Below, one piece after another: positions 35,150 to 40,944 of a stretch of 40,944 nt of DNA. The position numbers were made by a program, and so were the translations under genes. Origin of the DNA: an uncultured Eubacteriales bacterium (GTDB taxonomy: Bacteria; Bacillota; Clostridia; Oscillospirales; Acutalibacteraceae); NCBI GenBank assembly GCA_934464585.1, contig CAKSJY010000011.1, forward strand, positions 1-40,944. Direction: 5' to 3'. Within the stretch, counting starts at the first letter, position 1, and each line of letters starts with the position of its first letter. The notes below the pieces were generated by a model that did not search any database, was not told the DNA's origin, and was given only the letters and a program-made list of their open reading frames with translations.

Positions 35150-35470
35150 ATGATAAAAGCCAGTTTTTTTGTTGATAAAGATGGCTATCTAAGAGGATAT
35201 TCTATCAAAGGTCATTCTATGCTAGATGAAAGCGGAAGCGATATTCTTTGTGCAGCAGTATCATCGGCAGCTTATATGGTTGCAAATACAGCTATAGAGA
35301 TAATAAAAGCGGACGTGTCTGTATCAGTAGAAGATGGCTCAATGCTTTTTAGAATTGAATCAAAAGACATATTTAAATGCAGAGATATTTTATTGGGATT
35401 CAAGCTCCATTTATTAGGTCTTGAAGAACAATATCCAGAAAACATTAAGGTGAATTATACGGAGGTGTAA
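35150..35470 (+). CDS. prp: Ribosomal-processing cysteine protease Prp
   Basis: It cleaves the N-terminal extension of ribosomal protein L27 in Firmicutes and related bacteria. The 106-residue protein has the catalytic pair His22 (IKGHSMLDESG) and Cys34 (DILCAAVSS), at the same positions as in the characterised Staphylococcus enzyme. The gene sits between rplU and rpmA, and the L27 encoded next door carries the target extension. ATG start two bases after rplU and a stop four bases before rpmA imply translational coupling. Confidence 0.96.
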   Translation: MIKASFFVDKDGYLRGYSIKGHSMLDESGSDILCAAVSSAAYMVANTAIEIIKADVSVSVEDGSMLFRIESKDIFKCRDILLGFKLHLLGLEEQYPENIKVNYTEV

Positions 35471-35474
35471 GTAA

Positions 35475-35759
35475 ATGCTTAAGATTAATATACAATTATT
35501 TGCTCATAAAAAGGGAATGGGTTCTACAAAAAACGGACGTGATTCCGAATCAAAGCGTTTGGGTGTTAAACGTGCAGACGGTCAATTTGTTTTAGCAGGA
35601 AATATTCTTGTTAAACAAAGAGGAACACACATCCATCCGGGTCAAAATGTAGGACGTGGTTCTGACGATACTCTATTTGCTCTTATCGATGGTAAAGTTA
35701 AGTTTGAACGTATGGGCAAAGACCGTAAACGTGTTTGCGTTTATAGCGTAGAACAATAA
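35475..35759 (+). CDS. rpmA: 50S ribosomal protein L27
   Basis: A 94-residue large-subunit protein whose N-terminus reaches the peptidyl-transferase centre. The first nine residues (MLKINIQLF) are the Firmicute extension removed by Prp, leaving Ala10-His-Lys-Lys-Gly as the mature N-terminus. KGMGSTKNGRDSESKRLGVK and GTHIHPGQNVGRG are the diagnostic blocks. ATG start with GGAGGTG upstream. It ends the operon before a terminator. Confidence 0.98.
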   Translation: MLKINIQLFAHKKGMGSTKNGRDSESKRLGVKRADGQFVLAGNILVKQRGTHIHPGQNVGRGSDDTLFALIDGKVKFERMGKDRKRVCVYSVEQ

Positions 35760-35780
35760 ATATAATTTAAAGTGATTTAT

Positions 35781-35814
35781 AAAAACCTGTGGCGTAAATC
35801 GTCTCAGGTTTTTT
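35781..35814 (+). terminator. Rho-independent terminator after rpmA
   Basis: AAAAACCTG and CAGGTTTTT form a 9-bp stem with a 15-base loop, and the T run continues for six bases. It closes the rplU-prp-rpmA operon. Confidence 0.85.
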
Positions 35815-35877
35815 ATATTAAAAGTATTTGTGGCTAAAATATTTATATACTAAAAACAGACGCAAAGAGGTTAAAAT

Positions 35878-37149
35878 ATGTTCGTAGATATTGTAAAAAT
35901 AAAGATTAAAGCAGGTGACGGTGGAAACGGTGCAGTCTCGTTTCATAGAGAAAAATATGTTGCTTCCGGTGGGCCGGACGGTGGAGACGGAGGTAGAGGT
36001 GGAAATATAGTTTTCCAGGTTGACGATAATTTGTCTACACTTGCTGATTTCAGATATAAAAGAAAGTATGTGGCCAAAGATGGTGAGAATGGAAAAGCAG
36101 GAAGATCTTCAGGAAAAAATGCAGAGGATTTAATCATAAAGGTTCCACGTGGTACAGTTATAAAAGATTTAGAAACTGGTAGGATTATTGCAGATATATC
36201 ATCAGATGAACCACAGATTGTTGCCAAAGGAGGAAAAGGTGGCTGGGGTAATGTGCATTTTGCTACACCTACAAGACAAACACCTCGATTTTCAAAGCCT
36301 GGAATTCCGGGAGAAGAATTTGAAGTTAGTTTGGAGCTAAAGCTTTTAGCAGATGTTGGTTTAGTAGGATATCCTAATGTAGGTAAATCTACACTTATTT
36401 CAGTTGTAAGCCAGGCAAAACCTGTGATAGCAAATTATCATTTTACTACTATTAGCCCAGTTCTTGGAGTAGTAAGTATGGGCGAGGGATCATCTTTTGT
36501 TATGGCAGATATTCCGGGTCTTATAGAAGGTGCATGGGAAGGAGTCGGTCTTGGTCATCAGTTCTTGAGGCATATAGATAGGTGCAGAATGTTTATTCAT
36601 ATAGTGGACGTATCAGGTAGTGAAGGAAGAGATCCAAAGGAAGACTTTAAAACAATAAATAATGAACTTGAAAAGTTCAATCCACAACTTTCTCAAAGAC
36701 CTATGATTGTAGTAGGAAATAAGTGTGACTTAGCTACAGATGAGCAAATAGAAGATTTCAAAAATTTTGTTGAGGGACAAGGTTATGAATTTTTCCCTAT
36801 TATGGCTGCGATAAGATATGAAGTAGACCCACTTTTAAAGAGAACTCAAGAGATGTTAAGCAAATTACCTCCAATTATTCATTATGAGGCTGACCTGGTA
36901 TTACATGAGGATATTAATAACATTTCTAATCGTGATGTTAAAATAACCAAGGAAGATGGTATCTATTTTGTAGAGGCAAAATGGCTCTTTAAGCTTATGA
37001 CAAATATTGATTTTGACGAGTATGATTCATTACAATACTTCCAAAATGTGATTTTGAAATCCGGTATTATGGATAAATTAAGAGAAGCAGGGGCTAAAGA
37101 GGGCGATACAGTAAGTATTTATGATATGGAATTTGATTTTATAGATTAG
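35878..37149 (+). CDS. obgE: GTPase Obg/CgtA
   Basis: An essential ribosome-associated GTPase involved in 50S assembly and stress response. It has an N-terminal Gly-rich Obg fold (GDGGNGAVSFHREKYV, GGPDGGDGGRGGNI; residues 1-158), a G domain with the P-loop GYPNVGKST at 164-172, the switch DIPGLIEGA and NKCD, and a C-terminal OCT domain (residues ~345-423). The switch II region has Trp-Glu (GAWEGVGLG) where Ser-Glu or His-Lys is commoner. ATG start with AGAGG upstream. The place after rpmA is conserved across bacteria, although a terminator intervenes here. Mini-RNase III starts 12 bp downstream. Confidence 0.97.
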   Translation: MFVDIVKIKIKAGDGGNGAVSFHREKYVASGGPDGGDGGRGGNIVFQVDDNLSTLADFRYKRKYVAKDGENGKAGRSSGKNAEDLIIKVPRGTVIKDLETGRIIADISSDEPQIVAKGGKGGWGNVHFATPTRQTPRFSKPGIPGEEFEVSLELKLLADVGLVGYPNVGKSTLISVVSQAKPVIANYHFTTISPVLGVVSMGEGSSFVMADIPGLIEGAWEGVGLGHQFLRHIDRCRMFIHIVDVSGSEGRDPKEDFKTINNELEKFNPQLSQRPMIVVGNKCDLATDEQIEDFKNFVEGQGYEFFPIMAAIRYEVDPLLKRTQEMLSKLPPIIHYEADLVLHEDINNISNRDVKITKEDGIYFVEAKWLFKLMTNIDFDEYDSLQYFQNVILKSGIMDKLREAGAKEGDTVSIYDMEFDFID

Positions 37150-37161
37150 AGGGATTATAAT

Positions 37162-37566
37162 TTGCTTAAATTAAGTAATCAAGAGATTGATTTAAAAGAA
37201 GTAAGTCCGTTAGCACTTGCCTTTTTAGGAGATAGTGTTTTTGATATATTAGTTAGAAACTGGTTAGTACTTAACAATAAATTGCCGGTTGGAAGATTAA
37301 ACGAGATAAAGGTTTCGTATGTTTGTTGTCAATCGCAGGCTCTTATAATGCAAAAGATAATGGATTCACTAACAGAAGAGGAACTATCTATATATAAAAG
37401 GGGAAGAAATGCAAAAGTCTCTAGTGTACCTAAAAATGCGAGTGTTTCTCAATATCATTCAGCTACCGGCTTCGAAGCTTTAATGGGATATATATACCTA
37501 AAAGGTGATACGGAAAGGTTAGAACAGATTTTTGATTTATGTCTAGACGTTTATAAAAATTTATAG
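37162..37566 (+). CDS. mrnC: Mini-ribonuclease 3
   Basis: An RNase III-fold nuclease without a dsRNA-binding domain that matures 23S rRNA in Firmicutes. The 134-residue length is right. Catalytic elements are LAFLGDSVFDILVR (Asp24), RGRNAK and FEALMGYIYL. The start is TTG at 37162, behind AGAGGG. It normally stands beside cysS in Bacillus; here it follows obgE by 12 bp. Confidence 0.93.
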   Translation: MLKLSNQEIDLKEVSPLALAFLGDSVFDILVRNWLVLNNKLPVGRLNEIKVSYVCCQSQALIMQKIMDSLTEEELSIYKRGRNAKVSSVPKNASVSQYHSATGFEALMGYIYLKGDTERLEQIFDLCLDVYKNL

Positions 37567-37587
37567 ATATTAATTGGGAGTGACAAT

Positions 37588-38460
37588 ATGATTGGAAGTA
37601 ATAAAAGTAAAAAATTTGATATTTTGATAGACTTTTTGTTCTTTTTGTTAGGAAGCTTTATATTTGCGGTTGCTATAAACATGTTTTCGTCGCCTAATAA
37701 TATAATTCCTGCGGGAATTACAGGTATTTCAACAATGATTAATTACTTGTTTGGATTTCCAATTGGTATAGTTACTATAATTTTGAATATTCCTTTGTTT
37801 ATATGGGGAATTGTAGAGATGGGTTATTCTTCTATACTTAAGACTATAATTGCAACCATAATGTCCTCTGTTGCGATAGATTTAACAAAGCCGTTTTTGC
37901 CACAATATAAGGGAGATCTTATACTTGCATGTATAGCTACCGGGGTAATTAGTGGTCTAGGATTGGCCTTGATTTTCATGAGGGGTGGTACTACCGGAGG
38001 AACAGATTTAATTGCCGCTTTGGTAGTAAAACATATTAGATTTATATCTATAGGAAAGGTTATTTTAATAGCCGATATTGTAATAGTTGCGATATCTATA
38101 TTTGTATATAAGAGCTTTGAAAGTCCTATGTACGCTATTATAGTAATTTTTGTAAGCACAAAAATTATAGATGGCGTCTTATATGGAATAGATAGAGGTA
38201 GCGGAAAAGTAATGTTTATTATTTCTAAGAAGAATAAAGAAATTTCGCAGAAGATATTAAGTGATATAGGCAGAGGAGTTACAGCAATAAAATCAAGAGG
38301 TGTTTATAGCAATACAGAGGACGAAATGCTTCTATGTGCTGTAAATAGGCATCAAGTATATAAAACTTATGATATAATTCGCTCAATAGATAGTAATGCA
38401 TTCGTTATAGTTGGCGGAATGGGTGAAATTTGGGGCGAAGGTTTCAAAAAAGAAAGCTAA
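37588..38460 (+). CDS. YitT family membrane protein
   Basis: A 290-residue protein with five or six predicted membrane helices (residues ~12-190; DUF161) including NIIPAGITGIS and MRGGTTGGTDLIA, followed by a soluble C-terminal DUF2179 domain (GSGKVMFIISKKNKEISQKIL...RGVTAIKSRGVYSN...VGGMGEIWGEGF). ATG start with GGGAGTG upstream. The molecular function is not established; family members are often called putative 5xTM transporters. It is 21 bp downstream of mrnC and ends the plus-strand run. Confidence 0.92.
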   Translation: MIGSNKSKKFDILIDFLFFLLGSFIFAVAINMFSSPNNIIPAGITGISTMINYLFGFPIGIVTIILNIPLFIWGIVEMGYSSILKTIIATIMSSVAIDLTKPFLPQYKGDLILACIATGVISGLGLALIFMRGGTTGGTDLIAALVVKHIRFISIGKVILIADIVIVAISIFVYKSFESPMYAIIVIFVSTKIIDGVLYGIDRGSGKVMFIISKKNKEISQKILSDIGRGVTAIKSRGVYSNTEDEMLLCAVNRHQVYKTYDIIRSIDSNAFVIVGGMGEIWGEGFKKES

Positions 38461-38475
38461 TATTATTAATAAAAG

Positions 38476-38518
38476 TCGCTATTAACTTGAATTTTTAATT
38501 AATCAAAGTTAATAGCGA
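38476..38518 (+). terminator. Hairpin after the YitT gene
   Basis: TCGCTATTAACTT pairs perfectly over 13 bp with AAGTTAATAGCGA, with a T/A-rich loop. The T run after it is short (TTTACT), so termination strength is uncertain. Confidence 0.6.
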
Positions 38519-38533
38519 TTTACTATCATAAAG

Positions 38534-38564
38534 ACCCCTCCTTGTTAGATTCTAAAGGAGGGGT
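38534..38564 (-). terminator. Terminator after spoIIR
   Basis: ACCCCTCCTT and AAGGAGGGGT form a perfect 10-bp stem about 20 bases past the minus-strand spoIIR stop. On the minus strand it is followed by CTTTATG. The loop contains GTTAGATT, as does the palindrome at 32475-32515. Confidence 0.6.
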
Positions 38565-38584
38565 TAAGCTATTTAAAAGTAAAT

Positions 38585-39223
38585 TTAGTATGCTATATTA
38601 TATTTGGATTCTATTTCATTTTGGACATTATAAAGAGAATTTTTCATATATTCAAAGGCTTCAACACATTTGAACTTAACCTCATATTTTTCGGAACCTT
38701 CAACTATATCCATTTCGTCATCATCCAATATCTTAGAGAGTTCTTGTTCTTCTGATGCGGATGGTAGACACATAGAAGGGAACATAACACACCACCAATT
38801 ATGGCCTTTTCCGTTTCCGATTATTATTCTTACAGCATCATATCTTCCGGCAGGAAAGGTAACCTTTTCATAATGCCTTGTGTTAAAATACATATTTGTA
38901 AGTTCAATTTTTACGTCGTAATTATATCCTTGACGATGGATTTCTTCTAGTGCAATATTCCTTAAGTCTTCCAGATTATCATTTGCAATTTTTTGGGCTT
39001 CTGCTTTGCTTTTGGCACCTGAGAAAATGTCACCGGATGATTCTAAAATTTTATTTCGTACACTTAATTTTAAGTTTTGATCTTCTTCTGAGTCAGAGTT
39101 AGCTAATATATGTAGTCTTAATACTTTATCTTCAATATTATTACATTTACCTGCAAATCCAAGCATGCTAAAAATCATTCCTAATGCCAGACCCATTAAT
39201 AATGCTTTTTCTATTAATTTCAT
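38585..39223 (-). CDS. spoIIR: Stage II sporulation protein R
   Basis: The forespore-made secreted signal that activates SpoIIGA to process pro-sigma-E in the mother cell. The 212-residue protein has an N-terminal hydrophobic helix (residues ~7-24), then the conserved VLRLHILANSDSEEDQNLKLSVRNKIL and FPAGRYDAVRIIIGNGKGHNWWCVMFP blocks. ATG start with AAGGGAGC upstream. In other species it is transcribed by sigma-F; I could not point to a convincing sigma-F site. It lies 80 bp downstream of ispE on the same strand. Confidence 0.95.
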   Translation of the reverse strand: MKLIEKALLMGLALGMIFSMLGFAGKCNNIEDKVLRLHILANSDSEEDQNLKLSVRNKILESSGDIFSGAKSKAEAQKIANDNLEDLRNIALEEIHRQGYNYDVKIELTNMYFNTRHYEKVTFPAGRYDAVRIIIGNGKGHNWWCVMFPSMCLPSASEEQELSKILDDDEMDIVEGSEKYEVKFKCVEAFEYMKNSLYNVQNEIESKYNIAY

Positions 39224-39303
39224 AATTATTTGTTGCTCCCTTTTGATAGTTTGGTTATGCTATCAATTATGGACAACAGGATTATATATTATTCATCTTT
39301 GAG

Positions 39304-40173
39304 CTAAATTATTTCATATCCTTGACTAACTGGGAAACATATGAATACTTCATTGTATTTCTTTTTTAATTCTTCAGCACACGCTTTAGCGTCCTCTTTA
39401 ATTAAGAAAAGGGAAAAAACACTTGGGCCGCTGCCACTCATACAAGAAGCTAAGGAATTATATTTATTAGCCGTATTTTCAATATAATGTACATCATCTA
39501 AGTCTAGAACTTGCGAAAAACGGTTAAATAAAGTTTTGCTTAGCTTACAAATATCTCCACTATTTAGAGCATCTATAACTGAATTTACAGAAAAGTTTCC
39601 AGTGAATTCAGCATTGTCGGAGAGATTATATGCTTTTTGTGTTGAAACAGATAAATTGGGTTTGGCAAGCACAATATAGCATTCGGGACTAGGAGCAACT
39701 TTTTTTAGTTCTGTGCCTATACCTGTAGCAAGCATTGTGCCACCATAAATACAAAATGGTACATCGGCTCCTATTTTGGCACCTAAGCTTGCAAGTACTT
39801 CTGTTGTATAATTTGTCTTGAAAAGGTGATTTAGTCCTACTAAAACACCAGCAGCGTCACTGCTACCGCCTGCAAGGCCGGCGGCAACAGGAATATTTTT
39901 TTTGATAGAAATTTCTAATCCAGGATTTTCTATTTTAGAGTATTCAAAGAAAATTTGTGCTGCTTTATAAGCTGTGTTTTCCTTGTGATTTACATCTAAA
40001 TCTTTGTTTACGTTTATGGTAATGTTCTTATTATCGGTTGTTGTGATTATAACAAGGTCATAAAGATCGACGGATTGCATTACCATTTCAACATTATGAT
40101 AACCGTCGTCTCTTTTGTTTTTTATATCTAATGCTAAATTAATTTTAGCATATGTTTTAACTATTACTTCCAT
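39304..40173 (-). CDS. ispE: 4-diphosphocytidyl-2-C-methyl-D-erythritol kinase
   Basis: A GHMP kinase of the MEP isoprenoid pathway, phosphorylating CDP-ME. Length 289. KTYAKINLALDI with Lys10, DGYHNVEMVMQSVDLYD, the ATP-binding PVAAGLAGGSSDAAG at 96-109 with Asp106, and SCMSGSGPSVF are all diagnostic. ATG start with GGAGG seven bases upstream. Its start overlaps the end of the upstream aminotransferase gene by 17 bases, so the two are co-transcribed. Confidence 0.97.
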   Translation of the reverse strand: MEVIVKTYAKINLALDIKNKRDDGYHNVEMVMQSVDLYDLVIITTTDNKNITINVNKDLDVNHKENTAYKAAQIFFEYSKIENPGLEISIKKNIPVAAGLAGGSSDAAGVLVGLNHLFKTNYTTEVLASLGAKIGADVPFCIYGGTMLATGIGTELKKVAPSPECYIVLAKPNLSVSTQKAYNLSDNAEFTGNFSVNSVIDALNSGDICKLSKTLFNRFSQVLDLDDVHYIENTANKYNSLASCMSGSGPSVFSLFLIKEDAKACAEELKKKYNEVFICFPVSQGYEII

Positions 40174-40944
40174 TGTTTCCTCCAGATTTTAGATCTTCTA
40201 AAAAGCTTTTTATACGTTTTAGTGCCTTTTCAATGTGCGCAAGGGAATATGAATAGGAAATCCTTACATAACCTTCGCCGCTTTTTCCAAATGCAGTACC
40301 GGGTATAATGGCAACATGTTTTTTTAATATAAGCTGTTTGCAGAATTCCTCGGATGAAAGTCCGGTACTTTTTATACATGGAAATACATAGAATGCTCCT
40401 TCAGGATTAAAGCATCTAAGACCCATTTTGTTTAATTCACTTACTAAAAATCTACGTCTCATATCGTATTTAGTACGCATATTTTCAATATCTTGATCAC
40501 CATTTTTTAGGGCTTCTATTGCTGCATATTGGGATGTTGTAGGCGCACTCATTATAGCAAATTGGTGAAGCTTTGTCATCTGAGAAATTATTTCTTTAGG
40601 GCCAAGAGCATACCCTAAACGCCATCCGGTCATAGCATAAGACTTTGAAAAACCACTTACGACAATAGTCCTTTCACGCATTCCTTCAATTTTGGAGAAT
40701 GTAGTATATCTTTCATCAAGATAGGAAAGCTCTGCATATATTTCATCAGACATAACAAATAAATCATGCTTTTTCACGACCTTAGCAATTTCCGCTAGTT
40801 CTTCTTTTGTAAGAACTGCTCCGGTAGGATTATTTGGGTATGGTAGAATTAAAAGCTTTGTTTTTTCAGTAATATGTCTTTCAAGGTCATCTTTAGTAAG
40901 CTTAAATTTATTTTCTTCTTTTGTGTCAATTATAACAGGAGTAG
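40157..40944 (-). CDS. Class I/II aminotransferase, N-terminal part cut by window edge
   Basis: The frame is open to the last base of the window on the minus strand, so the GTG at 40777 is internal and the start lies beyond 40944. About 262 C-terminal residues are visible. LPYPNNPTGAVLTKEEL holds the conserved substrate-binding Asn-Pro-Thr-Gly. VMSDEIYAELSY holds the Asp that contacts the PLP ring. SGFSKSYAMTGWRLGY holds the Schiff-base Lys. GEGYVRISYS near the C-terminus supplies the carboxylate-binding Arg. This is an aspartate/aromatic-type aminotransferase of the AspC/PatA group; the substrate cannot be fixed from this part. Confidence 0.93.
   Translation of the reverse strand, partial: TPVIIDTKEENKFKLTKDDLERHITEKTKLLILPYPNNPTGAVLTKEELAEIAKVVKKHDLFVMSDEIYAELSYLDERYTTFSKIEGMRERTIVVSGFSKSYAMTGWRLGYALGPKEIISQMTKLHQFAIMSAPTTSQYAAIEALKNGDQDIENMRTKYDMRRRFLVSELNKMGLRCFNPEGAFYVFPCIKSTGLSSEEFCKQLILKKHVAIIPGTAFGKSGEGYVRISYSYSLAHIEKALKRIKSFLEDLKSGGNNGSNS

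Noticed and set aside
40157..40777. The GTG at 40777 as the aminotransferase start
   Set aside because: The frame continues to the window edge with a conserved PNNPTG block upstream of that codon, so the start lies outside the window.

Overview
The window is AT-rich DNA from a spore-forming, Gram-positive Firmicute. Class Clostridia is the best fit, and a gut Oscillospirales/Ruminococcaceae-like organism is my guess. The evidence is spo0A, spoIVB and spoIIR, an L27 with a cleavable N-terminal extension next to its Prp protease, an LPXTG-type surface protein, RNase M5, Mini-RNase III, and many TTG/GTG starts behind strong Shine-Dalgarno sites. No rRNA, tRNA, CRISPR array, phage module or intact insertion sequence was seen.

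Layout. (1) 1-8508: two tandem, related BspA-type leucine-rich-repeat surface proteins. The first is cut by the left edge; the second is a 1794-residue protein with an internally duplicated module. (2) 8606-13327: purB, purA and glmS, closed by a terminator. (3) 13564-15435 (minus): an LPQTG-anchored secreted protein, followed by a 464-bp non-coding gap. (4) 15900-22946 (minus): a compact run read murD, two M42 aminopeptidases, a GNAT acetyltransferase, a methionine gamma-lyase family enzyme, a CPBP membrane protease and tadA. (5) 23235-30966: alaS behind an excellent sigma-A promoter, then hinT, a phosphoribosyltransferase, comEC, holA, rnmV and a small conserved-looking ORF. (6) 31162-33487: spoIVB and spo0A. 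(7) 33643-34668 (minus): a lone FkbM methyltransferase. (8) 34839-38460: rplU-prp-rpmA with a structured leader, then obgE, mrnC and a YitT-family membrane protein. (9) 38585-40944 (minus): an aminotransferase cut by the right edge, ispE and spoIIR.

How the genes fit together. Most of the window is core metabolism and information processing: AMP synthesis (purB/purA), amino-sugar and peptidoglycan supply (glmS, murD), isoprenoid synthesis (ispE), translation (alaS, rplU, rpmA, prp, obgE, tadA), RNA processing (rnmV, mrnC) and replication (holA). Sporulation control genes are interleaved with it. The accessory part is the surface-protein loci at the left.

I found no clear new multi-gene system. 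The best leads are sequence oddities: surface proteins with 138-bp near-identical tandem repeats and sorting-signal-like tails lacking the canonical LP, a ComEC whose C-terminal domain has lost its metal-binding motif, a Spo0A with an altered acidic pocket, a 20-bp perfect palindrome before purA, and two related palindromes of possible IS origin.
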